A stretch of 64,000 bases of DNA from Pipra filicauda (taxonomy: Eukaryota; Chordata; Aves; Passeriformes; Pipridae). Within the stretch, counting starts at the first letter, position 1; each line of letters starts with the position of its first letter. The stretch lies in NCBI RefSeq assembly GCF_003945595.2, contig NW_024104285.1, positions 1,116,001 to 1,180,000 of the forward strand. Direction: 5' to 3'. The position numbers were made by a program, and so were the translations under genes. The notes beneath the pieces are model-generated. The model made no database searches. It was given only the letters and a program-made list of their open reading frames with translations, and was not told the DNA's origin. Below, piece by piece: positions 36,871-49,270 of this stretch.

Positions 36871-39800
36871 CAAGGATTTTCAAAGATTTGATCTCAACTG
36901 AGAAACTTTGGTTTCACCTTTTTGTAGTAAGAGGCATTTTAATTGTTTGTAGGTGGTGCATCCTATAAAGGATTGTGGCAATGTGTGTTTTAAATCCTAC
37001 TCAGTATTGTAAATATGTGTTCCTACTTTGCTATTACTATTAGAAAGTAAGGCTTTAGAGGAATATGAACATGGTTTTATAATTTGGGTGCAAAATTTCT
37101 TAGTGTCATGTCAAACCTCATGATTTAACTTAAACCAAACAATTCTTTAAGATAGACCTGGATTATTCTATGAGCTGTTGCTATTACAATCGATTTTTTT
37201 TGGTGCATTTGGTATGGGTATATATCTTCATTTTGTGACTAAAGCAGTGGGCAACAAATCTTTACAAGCCTTTACAAAGCTTACCAACCATGAAACAGAT
37301 TTCACGTACCATCTGCTGTGTGAAGGACACATTAAAGTAGTCCCCCATTTCTCCAAAGCATCAGCACATTCATGCAAATCCCTATTCTCCTACCTGTACT
37401 TCTGAAAGTGATGGAGTGTACTATCTGCACACTTCATTGAATCATATTTGAGCTGTGCAGTCTCGTTCACAGAAAGACCAGATAGGTGGGTAACACCAAA
37501 AATGCAGCACACACAGATGTATTGAGCATTTTCATTTGCAGCAGAGGTAGTCAACTCCTTAATGTGGATAATTACTCTGAGAATTAATTTTATCCAAAGT
37601 CCCATTAAGGGTATAACAAAATTTTATAAAAGCATTTAAAACTTCTGGAGAAGGGTAAACTCATGACATTCAGTGCTGAATTATCAGCAGCTCCTCAAAG
37701 AATTAATCCGTTATTTGTCACAGTTGAAGTTTCTGTACTGAAAGTCTATTTGAAGAGTGAGACAAAAACCAAAGAAAAAAATGAAAATGCATGAGTAATG
37801 AGCTCAGGATTTTTTTTCCTTGTGTTACTGATTGAACCACACAATTTAACCTACTTAAATCAAGTGTAAAGACTTTTCATCCAAACTGATTACAATCGCT
37901 TTTGTACACCAGAAGAAATGTTTCAGGTGTCAGAACCTAAGTCAACATCTGTAAATTGTGATCTTGCTGTAGATTTCTACTTGTCAGACAGTAGCAAGAT
38001 GATTTTGGCTTAAAAGAGCCAACATATGGAAATATTTCTTGACAATCTTACTTACTGTAGTGCTCAACCCCTCCTCAGTATTATTAATTGTCAATAGAAA
38101 AGCGGTAGTCAGCAAAATCCAGCAAATATTAAACTGTTCATCATAATCAGTAAAACACAGCAGCTGCCCGGAGACACTTTAGACCTTTAGAAAGAGAACA
38201 GCAGGCAGTCTGCAATATATCACTGCTAAAACCCTGTGCATAGGCCAGGTAGCCTTTGAGTAGATTTTAGCACTAATTTACATGTATTGCTTATATTCTA
38301 CTTTGATATTCATGTGCATATTCTATACAGTTATAGCATTTAAAGCATACCATTCACGAAAGTGGCCCTGAGTGTCCAGACATTTTTGCTTCCATATGAC
38401 AGGAAATCCAATCCTGAGCTTTGCACTGTGGATTCTCTGCTACTAAAACATGTACTTGGAATGGGACTTTGATTCAGGCAAGTTTTTTGCACATATGTGT
38501 TTGATTGCTTTACTCAGAACTTTTATTTTGCAGGAAAATACCTCCTTGTTTAAAAGAAATAAGGAAGGTTCTTCCTGTGTAAAACTGTCTCTTTACTCTC
38601 TTGTAGGGCTTTTATCTTTTTTGTTGAGTAGTGAAGTAAGTTTAAAAGAAATTAAATTCTGTATCTGGAATGGCTGGGTTTACTACAGGTTCAATTGGGA
38701 AGTTTCACTGTTTGAAGAAGTTTTCTCTTTTATTCACATCTTCCAGCTCAGAGCTATCTCCATCATGTCATAAAAGAAAACAAGTATGTAACAGAATGAA
38801 GTAAAAGAGGCAGATTTTTATAAGTGTTAGCTAGGGGGCTTTCTTGTCCTTCAACATTGATTTTTACTAAATGCCATAGGCATAATTCTATTCATTCTTG
38901 AGAAGTGATTCCCTAAACTGCAGTATAAAACTTGGCTTATCACCTTAAAGACAATCTTAGTCATTCTGGAAATCTCATAAGGTAGTCTCCCAGGAAAAGT
39001 TCCTTTCATTTGCTTACTCTGGTTGAGTGTCTCTTATCATTCTATCCAAAAGCAACCTGCTTAGTTTTATTCATTCTTGCCCCTGTTCTACTCATAAATA
39101 AGCCTCAAAGAGACTGCAATGCCTCAAGTCTAACATTGTAAACTTTATTTTAAAATTATAACAAAGAATGGGGGGTAAAAAGTTTATGATATAGTCCAAA
39201 TTTTAAATTACTGTCTTTCTGTCCAGATCAATGTTCTGTTAACTGCAGATTAAAAGGAAAAAGTCATTTTTCATTCCAAGATAAAGTAATCCAGGAGTCA
39301 TTTCAAGATTCATGAAATCAATTGTGTCAGTTAAACTTTACAGCAGGCTGTTATTTTTTTTCAAATACATAGTGTGGAACTTAGAAGAGTTGTATATAGT
39401 GTGTAATACTGGAAGTGAATTCAGCACAGTCACCATTCACAGTATGAGTTGTTTGTGACAACGTCCTGTGCTTCCATCATTTGTCCTGCTTGAATATGGT
39501 CTTAGTGTTAGTTTATAAAGATTTGAAGTCTACAGCCAGGAAAACACCAGAAAAATTAGAGAAATAGCAGATTAATCTCTCCTTGGCTGTGTAAACATAA
39601 TTCTGTATATTGAATTGAGGGGTTGCTAATCCCTTACAATCATGTTTCTTCCAATTAAGTTGCAGGGCTTTAAATACTTTCAATCACAGGAGGCTGAAGA
39701 AGCAAGTGCAATGTCAGGAAGGAGAGGAGGGTGGTAATCCTAAATGAAAGTAATTTTATTAGGAGAGAAAGCAAGCAGCAAACAGAAGTTCTGAAGTGGA

Positions 39801-41686
39801 GAAGTTCAGAAAATAAAAGATTCTGCAAAATGCTCTGACCCCCTAGGGAAGCGAAGAAATAAAACTGGGATTTTCAGCTTGATTAAAGTTTGATTTATGA
39901 GCTGCTTTTTGTTAACAGCAGTGGAACAGGAGGAGGAGAAAAAGGATTTAACTTGTAAGGGGGAAAATTCTTTTGAAAATTACCTTCAAGTTCATGGAGT
40001 TTAAAAAAAAGTGACAGATGGAATTGTTTTGTAAGTCCTCCCCTTCTAGCCTCTACTTTGCTCTCCACTCTCTCCCAATCCATAGCTAATAATAAATTAT
40101 GAATAATAGTGAAGTGATCAAAAAACATATCAGGTGACTAATTTTATTACAGTTCAAGAGTAAATAGCTTAATATCTGGGCAAATCTCCTGTATTTATAT
40201 TCTTACACAAGTGCCATAAAAAGGCATCAGGGGATGACAAGCCTAATTTTCGTGTGAGGTGATCTTTTGCATGGAGGAGGAGATCAGAAGGTAGAAAAAG
40301 TTTCAAGAAGTGTTGCCCAAAAGGGTGCAGTCTTTCACAAATAGAATTAAGATGAGACAATTGTAAAATAATGAAGAGCCTCTTAGGATTCTTTTCCTAC
40401 CGGGAAGGAGCATGTGTAAAGTTAGAATTGGCAGGGAGTTGTAGATGGTCTAGCTCTCTTCTTGTTCTGAGTGTGGAAAGATTTCTCCATTCTTGTTCTA
40501 TCACCATCTTGCCCCAGTTTCACAGCTGGTGATGTCAGCACTCAGCCCACAGCAAAGGGGAAAACAAATCCTCAATGGATCCTGCTGTCCTTATATCTGA
40601 AAAACTTTAGGTGAGAGGCTCCTGGACCCACCAACTTAGGGCAGAGTCCTGTTCCCCCAGGCCTAGTTCTCCAGAATGGTGGCATTCTACTTCAGATTCA
40701 AAGAGATAATATAATAAAAGTTACCACTTCTTTACTGCACCAAAGGGTTAACAAAAATGCTGTCATGCTCTGTAAGCAATAATGGCTTCACATTGGCTTA
40801 CAAATTGAAAGTTACTATTGTAGAATACCTTTTCAAAGTAAATGTAGGAGTAAAATTGCTTTTCAGTTTGAATTGCCTCAGACATTGAAAATTCTGAATT
40901 GTCATCGTAAAAATTCAGGCTGCTTGTGCTTTAACAACCCTTCACCTTCCATTTTTAGATAAAGTACTAAATCTGTGTAAAGTAATAACACTCAGAGGTT
41001 TCTTTTTCTCACTGAAAAGGCATTATAACTTGTTGTTCATCAAAAGTTTTAAATGCTGACCATGGTAGGATAGTTTTGACCACTTTGCAACTACATTAAA
41101 TATTTTATTAATTTCAGTTGAATTTGGACTCTAAATAGACTCCCGAAATTTCATGCTAATAACAATGAAGTTGTCACTGTGCTAGTTGATACTGTAATTT
41201 CATTTATAAACACTCAGACTGTGAATTTTTCAGTAAAACATATTCAGTAGTATGCAGTAGGTCTCAAAACTATTTTACCCATCATCAGGGCTTCCCTATT
41301 TCTAAAAGTTTACCTATTCAGTTTAAGTCTAACTCTACCCAGTTTACTAATAAATACCGTAACTGAATGAAAAACTGGAGAAAGTATAAATAGCTGATTT
41401 TAAAATAATTTTTCTTCCCTTAAAAATATAAACCAGTATATACTGTATATAATGTTACAGAATTCATGAATTTAAAATTATCTTGGGTGTACATCAGCAG
41501 ATATTAACATCTGCTTAAAAATAAGGGTGCAGACAGGCATGGTATTATGCATATGTTGAACCAGCAAAATCTCTATTTCACTGTTTCAGCAAAAGTCAGA
41601 ATGAAATATAAGAGTTTCCTAACTATTGGCCAAAGCAAAATTTTCAGTGTGGAAGGCAGTAGGTTAAAGTTTGTCTCTAATATCTG
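36871..41686. other. Non-coding AT-rich DNA, nothing recognised
   Basis: Open frames up to 107 codons (38,450-38,773) have no family resemblance. A somewhat GC-richer stretch lies at about 40,490-40,690. No repeat family, RNA gene or CpG island was recognised. Confidence 0.52.
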
Positions 41687-42165
41687 ATGCTGATGGGCAA
41701 TAATATATCAACGCTATCAGTATATCACAATTTTAAACATCTTCAATTTGCTGTTATGGATGATCCTTTCAGAACACTCAACCACAGGGATGTGATTCCA
41801 AACCATACTGGTGGTGGCAGGCACAGATGTGACAGCAGTACCTTTGTGCTTGCTTTACAGCAGAGTGCAGAATCTGCTCTAACTCCCAACTCACCTGGCA
41901 GTGGAAATGGAGCACATCTGGGGGTGCCCGTGCTCCCTTTCCTTTCCCCAGCTTCAGGCACCTTTCCTTTCCCATCAGTGGGGTATAGAGCAAAGAAACT
42001 CCATGGACAAGGTGGATGGGAGACTGACACAGGAATATGTAAGGGAGGAGGGTACCCACAGTTCTACATCCCATCGAAAGGAGAGCAGAAGTGGTGGCTC
42101 CCCTCACCCAAAATTGCCTCTGTCAGCAACTTTGCTACGGCTACATCCTTGAGTAGATTATAGAT
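41687..42165. other. GC-richer, stop-poor patch with overlapping open frames
   Basis: The longest open frame in the window (158 codons, plus, 41,687-42,163) lies here. It overlaps open frames of 83 codons on the plus strand and 95 and 109 codons on the minus strand. When four frames are open over the same stretch, the cause is usually low stop-codon density rather than selection. The predicted 158-residue product starts with an ordinary Met in weak context, shows no signal peptide, membrane span or domain that I recognise, and is rich in Gly, Pro and Ser. I do not call it a gene. A single exon of a lineage-specific transcript or a retroelement fragment are the alternatives. Confidence 0.4.
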
Positions 42166-42520
42166 CTGTAAAGGGAAAACCAGTTAGAAGAGGAGAGAAG
42201 AGATTTGAAACATCTAAGTGTTTCTCAGATATATTATGTAGCAAATATATTGGCATGAAATCAATGTTAAATGTTTGTTAAAGACATCATATGTTGACTG
42301 AAAAGTCCCAGCAAGTGCTCCCATCACAGGACTCTGGTGTTTTTGCTTCATCAGTGTGTAGGCACCAGGATAAAGTCAGGCACTATAAAAAAGAATAAGG
42401 ATTGCATATCAAATGTGTTTGCTTTAATAAAAACAGAGTACCTTCTCTTCCAGCAGTGCAAATATATAATATTAGGTTGGATGCAGTGACAGTAAGTACT
42501 GGAGCATTTAAATGTACAGA

Positions 42521-42546
42521 TCTGTGAAGTCAATCTGTGAAGTCAA
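42521..42546. repeat. Exact 13-bp tandem duplication
   Basis: TCTGTGAAGTCAA occurs twice with no gap (42,521-42,533 and 42,534-42,546). Perfect identity suggests a recent event. Confidence 0.95.
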
Positions 42547-43972
42547 TGCCTGAGATTAGAAAGTACAATTTAGTGTTTTCTCTGCGTTAAAGGGTTATCT
42601 TTATTACAGTCTGTGTGGTAGGTGGCTTCTGCATGTAGAGATTTGTCCCTACAATCATCGTATCTTTTAGCCCATCTTCCTGTCACTTGGGTGTTTCTAG
42701 TCTGTCTCTTAAACATTTAAAGATGCTGGACTGTCACAACACTCCTGGCTGCCACTGTCGAACTCTTGGGAGAGAAGTGGCTTAAGTACTACTGATGAGT
42801 GTTATCTGTAATTTAGCACGAAAAGCAGAAACTTTCAGCGTTAAAATTCTGCCCTCTGCTATCTTTTCTGGGTGCTGTTTTATTTTTAATGTACTCTTAC
42901 AAGGTGGCTTTGAAGTTGATTCACATAAAAGAGCCTCCAGCCGTACATCTTATAAAAAGCACGTAGACCTCATTTAATCATTCTTTTTATTCCTCTGACT
43001 TGAGTGTGATCTCTGTTCCACTCTCACTGATGGAGCTGGCACTTTATCTTCATCCAAATTTATTCTTGATCTAATTCAATAGAACACACAGCAGAACAGA
43101 TTTCCAAAGTGGAATAATAGCCACTCAAATATTGTTTAAACCTAACGCATACAGAGGCAACAATTTCAGTTTCTTCAGAATTACGTTACATCTTCAAGGA
43201 ACATGATTATTCTTCCTCCTGCTTATTAAGGTACCATCTAAGTTGCAGCAGGTCCACTATAGGCCAAATGTATTTTTACATGATCATTGGTATCCTTTTT
43301 GTGGTGGATTGATTTCTTTATCACCATGTTAAAGAATGGATTTTGTTTTCCTCAAGCAGAAAGTGGGATGGTTCTACTTGGAACATAAGCTACTGAGTAG
43401 GGAATTTCACCTGCTCACTAACAATGAAATTTAACCTTTTGGATCCTGTAATTGTCGTTCCCAGACCATGGTATTCTTTGATAGTGTGAATTCCTGCATT
43501 TCATCAGAATGAAATGGATAGATCAGCAGAAATACATTTATTGCTCTCTTTCATAGAAATACTACTCAACCTGCAGAAGAAAAATGCTTTGAAATTTATT
43601 ACTGTCTTGAAATTTTGGGTCAGGAGGGAATTGTTACCTTTTCCCATCTAATTCTATATGAGTAGAACTGTAGGTCAGCTGAAGTGCAATTGGATTTAAA
43701 AGTTGGGATGTCTTTTCTCAGTAACCAGTACATGAACTAGCAAAAAAGATCTCCATTACATAGATTCATCTGTGTGAAATAACTTTTTGAGAAACTTTTT
43801 CATTCAACTGTCTCCCTTTCACTAAGCAACTTCCTAGATAGTAGAGGCAAAAGAAAAACATTATTAAGGCAAAGTGTGTCCTGAATCAATCAAAAATTAT
43901 TCTTGTCATCTAGGTGGTATTTCTTGGTGTGCTTTTTGCTAGGAAGGGCACTTTTTTTCACTTTTGAAATTT

Positions 43973-43990
43973 AAAAAAAAAAAAAAAAAA
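43973..43990. repeat. A18 homopolymer
   Basis: Eighteen consecutive A residues following GAAATTT. No retroposed body was recognised upstream. Confidence 0.92.
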
Positions 43991-46242
43991 GACAAAAGGG
44001 TTCCCCATCAAAATTTAGTCATGCAATAATACCTAGTTCAGTTATCCTAACATTCTGGTTCCCTAACTCACAAAATGGTGATATAATAGATATCTTTATC
44101 TCATAAGGATATCCTGCACAAGGTGGCTGTCAAACAAAGTCACATACAAGTCTGGAGTACTCTGGCCATCAACCCTTGATATAATACATGCAGAAGAGAA
44201 TCACAAATGGTCACAGAGTTCATAAATTAGCAGCAGCACTGCTGTCACAATTGTGCCATGACTATGACTTGTCATTTCCTCACCGTGATTAATGGTGCTT
44301 TACCAGAAACCCATTTTTCAGTGGAACACAATGGGAAAATTAAATTTCCTTTATATTTCACTTAGTTCATTGTGACCATACACTTCAGCCCATCTGATCC
44401 AAATTGGTTAAATGTTAAAGCAATTTGACCTCTTCTCAGCTCCAGTGTCTACTTTCAGAACCTGAAGACTGTGAACTCTGTCTTACTAAAGGGTAAACTC
44501 AATTTTATTTTCTGTTATGTAAGCTAATTTGTGAGGGGTTCTCATAATGTCATGTCTTCAAGGAGATTGCAATGAGTGTCTTAAAGATCAGGCCAAACAT
44601 GTGAGTTTGCTGTTCGTGTTACAGGATTAATTAGCACTAACTTAGATCTTTTCAAAATGTTCACACTTTACAATTCAGAAACAGAAAGTCTCACCTGCAG
44701 GTGATCTGAGACCTTAAACAAATTCCATCAGAAGTGTATTTAGGGCAGAAACTGGGATTCCTCTGTTGAATCTCTGTTCCATTGATTCATTATTTTTCAC
44801 TTAGCCTTCAATTCTTTCTTCATTAGTGGTTTTCATATTGCTTACATTTTTACAGCGGCATGACACCTAATTATTACATTTGGCAGACTCTGACACAGCT
44901 GAACGTATTTTAATAAATAATAAGGTGTTATGACTAGAATGAAAACAGCTTGTATTTTCAGCAGTTCTCATTGTGTAGTGTTGCAGCCAGTCCTCAAAGA
45001 TAATCAGACCAATGAAATACAAGTAGCCTTAAATAAGATCCCAAGATACAGTTCCTTCTAACGATAATGAGACAGTAGTCAGCACAGGTTATCAGAACAA
45101 TTAATTCTGCTTCACCCAACTCCGAGGAAAAGGGGAATGTGCTCAGCTCACTGAGGTTTGTTGCAGTGTTACTGAAGCAATTTAGATGTGGTTTCCCCTG
45201 TGCTGTTAGTTATGGTCAGCTTTGATTCTCTATGTTTCAGCTGTGTTTTCTCTGTACTGGATTAATTCCTTGAGAGGGTTTCTAGTTTGGTTTGGTTTGT
45301 TTCTTTAATTTGCTAATGTATCTATTCTCTGGACATCCATGTGATTATATATTCTCAGACAATCTGTTCATCTTGTGGACCCTGGATTTTCTCATAACCA
45401 TCCATCACAAAATGTTTCTCCCCAGTAACAGATTAACATTATTTCAAACTATCTCTTACTCATTTTTTGCCAAGTGTGGTTCAAGATTGCCTTAATATAT
45501 TCTTGGTCTCTAAACATTGTTAAGCTAGGGTTCTAGAATTTGTCAGGATCCCTGAAAATTCAAGTTATGTAATAGCGAAAGAATATGTATGTGTGCGCCT
45601 GTGTGTGTGTGATACTTTTGAAACAACTTGTAACTAACATCTTAAATACTATCTTATGTTAATGGTAGTTCTCAAAGATGTTTATTTTAAATAATTTGAT
45701 TCTATTCACACTACAGCAGTAGGTGCAGGATTAATTTTCATTTCTTTTAATTAAGGTTCCAAGAAACATAGAGCAAGTAAAATACTGCAAAGACATATTC
45801 TGCCTTGTCCAAATGGAAGGATTGAAGACAGTTTCCAAGATAATTAACACAGATGGGTTTGCCATTACCCCTTACAGAAGGAATAATAAAAAAAAAAGAC
45901 AGAACTTTATGCTTTTGTATGGCTAACTCATGCTAGATATTTATGAGTCAGCATTTCCAATTTCATTTTGTCCATAGCTGTGAGTGCTGCACTGACAGGA
46001 GAACCCAGCTGTACTTCCCTACAGTGTAGTGACAGTCAGGACTCAGGGAAGTTGCTGGTTAATGCAGAACCATCCCTCTGACATGCCAGATGGATCCTCT
46101 GTAACTCCTTATGATGGATGCTCTCTGGTTTGTTTGCTCACATTTCAACATGTTGGTACTTTATTCTCTTTTTTGTGTTACTGGGCAGCAAACAGGAGTG
46201 CTGATTGTTTTATTGTGCTCTGCCCTACTAGATGAGCACCCC

Positions 46243-46262
46243 AGGAGGAGGAGGAGGAGGAG
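46243..46262. repeat. (AGG)n trinucleotide repeat
   Basis: Twenty bases of pure AGG units, inside a short GC-richer patch (about 46,230-46,320). It yields a run of Arg in one short open frame (46,111-46,380), which is an artefact of the repeat. Confidence 0.9.
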
Positions 46263-48384
46263 TGGGCCAGGGCACTGCAGGTCTGTTTGGCAGCAGCTCG
46301 GGTCCAGGCAGGTTCATCTCAAACCTCTAATCATTTGGGATCTACCATGTACTTACCTATTACTGTTGATTATATTTTAATGAATGGCAGTTGTCATGCA
46401 CATGATAGCAAAAACATTAATTAGATTCTTGATAATTTTCATGACCCTGGCCCTGCAATAATAAAATACCATTACCTTAGTTATCGCTTCTTTAATTGCC
46501 ACTGGCTTACAGGTGAATGCACAGTGGCTTTACAGCCGAAGTGCCACACATACACATTTGAAACAGCAACTGGGGTTTATGTGAGCTGAGTTGAACAAGT
46601 AAACCTGTAACACACGAAAAAAATTAAAAAATTTCAAACAGAAAAAGATGAGTTTAAGGGACTCTTCTGTTTTCTGAAAGCACTAATCTCAGTGGTATTT
46701 AAATACGTAGCAGTTCTGTGCTTTCAGACATTTCAGATGCAATTTTACTAGTCCTTTGAGAATTAATTCTCTGCCTTTCCATCTACTTCTATATGTAATC
46801 TATATAATCCCACTGTGCAGGTATTCTTTTTTTTTTTTAGGTTTATTTCTAGCTAAATATTGTATGACAGTAGCTTGCACTGAAAACGAAAAACTGCAAT
46901 ACTGAGGAGAAAAAGAAGAGAAAGTTACTCCTACTCTATCTGTTCCAATCTGGAGAATAAAAGATGAGCCTTAATCAAATGGATATATCCTTTGGTGAAC
47001 ATAATAGCATGGCATTGGCTATGAGTTCTCTTCTGAGCTTTGTAAATGAAAGCCAGGAGTTCAGTGGAGTATTGTAAACTGCGTCATCTGGGGATTTATA
47101 AAGGGAATATATGGCCAAAGAATTCTTCCTCAGGGCTTCAGCTGTTCAGGAAATGTGGAGTCCTATGGAATACAGATATAAACATATAAATGCTCAGAAA
47201 CTCCTAAGTTTTGTTAAAATGAACAAAAATATGTTTCAAGGGTAAGCTGAAATATGTTTTTTTCCTGGATATTTCTGGAAGAATGGAATATAATAACAAA
47301 ATAAGCTCTATAATGGTGACCATTAGGAAAGTGCAGATCAAATGGTTAAGCTGTTTTTCCATTGTTTACAAATCTCTGGCCTTCTTTTTTTATTATCTGA
47401 ATAATACCTCTGCAATCCTGTAACCCAGAAATAAATCCCTGCCCATGGTAAGAAGGCTGAGGAAATCTCATTCTTCTGAATATTTTTTAATTAGTTTGGA
47501 TGTAGGAAAAAAGGCAATTCAGGCAAAACAAGAATAGTTCTGCACACAACTTGTTACTCTATGCTCTCTCTCACTTGACTTAAACCAGAAGTACATGTTT
47601 TTAAAAATGAGCTTTTATTAATTGCAAAATCTTCTCAAGCATGGTTTTCTGGGAACTAAGATTGTTTTGAAAGGATGTGAGGTGAATCTGAAAAGTTGGT
47701 ACAGAGAGATGGTTTAGCCCCTGGTTTATCCCAGCTAACTCAGGCACAGGGTTGTGGGCTACCAGGGATTGGAGTAGTCCCACTCTCCTCTTCACCTTGG
47801 TCTTGTGTTCCTCCTCTCTTTCTTGTTGTTACTCTGATTGTCAGGCTGGTTGGTGTGTTTTCCAGCAATTCTTTAGTTCTAAGAACCTGTTCTATTTAAA
47901 TCTACCTCTATTTTAAATCTACTTTTCCTTTAGCATTCTCAGTCCAATTTATTTTTATTAAGTTACCTGAAAGCCTCACTTGAGCCCATAAATAAAATAA
48001 ATTAAAACAGAATCCAAGTTTTAAGTCTGTTTCCTGGCAGTTACTCACTAACATTGAAGGTAATGTAATTAATTACTCAGTTTCTTACGGGACTTGTAAT
48101 GCTGGATATCTTGATACAGCTGAACTGGAAAAGCAATATTTGAATTTCTGCTGTTATTGCTGGACTTTTGTATTAAAAAAGCAGTACTAGAATTGCTTAT
48201 ACTATTTAGCCATGGCTAAGGGGTGATTGCAGATCTGTGGATTTACAGATAGCAATCCTTTCATCACCCAGTTGTGTGTTTTATGAGCACAGGATTTGTA
48301 CGTTGTGATAGTTGCCATGGTACCCACATGTGTACCAGGGAGATTGTCGGCAAAGTGTGATTTATGTTCACAACAAACTGAATT
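46263..48384. other. Non-coding DNA; weak conserved-element texture at about 46,430-46,560
   Basis: From about 46,430 to 46,560 the sequence is free of simple repeats, has isolated CpGs (TTATCGCTT, CAGCCGAAG) and contains AT-core sites, which is suggestive of a constrained element but weak. The rest is AT-rich with open frames under 70 codons. A near-consensus RFX-type X-box is at 48,311-48,324. Confidence 0.35.
48311..48324. promoter_or_regulatory. Near-consensus RFX X-box-like site
   Basis: GTTGCCATGGTACC matches 12 of 14 positions of the symmetric RFX-family X-box GTTGCCATGGCAAC, with one half-site perfect. Single 14-bp sites of this quality occur by chance in large windows, so function is unproven. 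Confidence 0.25.
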
Positions 48385-48402
48385 AAAAAAAAAAAAAAAA
48401 AA
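48385..48402. repeat. A18 homopolymer
   Basis: Eighteen consecutive A residues following GAATT. No element body recognised. Confidence 0.92.
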
Positions 48403-48739
48403 GTGATCAGGGGTGACTGGTACATTTTAAGATGTGTTCTTTAAAAATAGAAACCCCTTTCTTTTTGGTGTAAGGCCAGAGTTCTGATTCTTCCCGCCAA
48501 GCAAATGCTAACATGGAGATATGTTAATAATTTGGGCATGGGGCCTGGGGTGGTGCTTTATTGCAGCTCTTTTTTTCTGACACCTGGCTCCAGAACACTC
48601 TCATATAGCAAATGCCACAGTCATTTGAGGTAAAATTTAACTGCATGAAGGGGAGATGCAGGATTGCTAATACCTCTTTTAAGAAATATAGCAAAATGCT
48701 TGTTTTATTGGAGAGGCCACTGGCCCAGCAGTTACATAT

Positions 48740-49010
48740 TGCACTTTTTGTTTCTATCTCGTGCCTCTGGCTGAACCATCAGTAGTTTGGTGGGAAATGA
48801 GTGTGTTCATTTCCTTGGAGCAGGATGGGGAGAGCAGCACTGCATCTTCAGCATTCACCCCTTCCTCAGGCTGGAGGGGAGGCAGCAGGAACTGCTCCAG
48901 GCTCTGGACCATTCCCTGCTGGATGCAGCATGTGCCACCAGGGAGAGATCAAATCCAGGAGCGTAGGACTGCTCACGGGGAAGGGAGAGCTCCCTTCCTG
49001 GGTTAAACAT
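48740..49010. other. GC-richer patch with overlapping short open frames
   Basis: Two plus-strand frames (81 and 84 codons) and one minus-strand frame (61 codons) overlap here. The sequence is purine-rich with GGAG/CTCC blocks. It contains CCACCAGGGAGAG at 48,935-48,947, which resembles the core of a CTCF site but departs from it in the last bases. I see no protein family in any frame. The nature of the patch is undetermined. Confidence 0.35.
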
Positions 49011-49049
49011 GAACTTTTCCTCTTGAAGTTTGAATTCTTCCTTCCTTCC

Positions 49050-49270
49050 AATTAAGAGAGGTGACCACTTAATTCCACCTAATTAGGAAGTTTTTAGATC
49101 TATTCTCCACTGTACAGGCCAGATCAGCATCTTACCTTTGCCGTGAACTCTCATGGATTAATTGTTTCTGTTGCACGGTTTAATTACCTCAGTTCAACAC
49201 TTATTTACTTTTGACTTTTAATTGACTTTATGAATGCCATTATTGGTATTGTGTGACTCTTTAAGGAGAA
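49050..49270. promoter_or_regulatory. Candidate conserved non-coding segment with homeodomain-type sites
   Basis: Dense TAATTA/TTAATT cores (for example ACCTAATTAGG near 49,077, GGATTAATTG near 49,155 and GTTTAATTACC near 49,179) are mixed with retained CpGs (GCCGTG, GCACGG). There are no simple repeats and no open frame. This texture is common in vertebrate developmental enhancers. It is an inference from motif density, with no conservation data. Confidence 0.3.

Larger units (their letters stand above)
42166..46242. other. Non-coding AT-rich DNA, nothing recognised
   Basis: Holds an exact 13-bp tandem duplication (42,521-42,546) and an A18 run (43,973-43,990). Open frames are all under 90 codons with no homology. 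A small TG-rich patch lies at about 45,588-45,611. Confidence 0.5.

Noticed and set aside
48935..48947. CCACCAGGGAGAG as a CTCF site
   Set aside because: It departs from the GGGGGC core; single weak matches are common. A similar weak match at 4,725-4,738 was rejected for the same reason.
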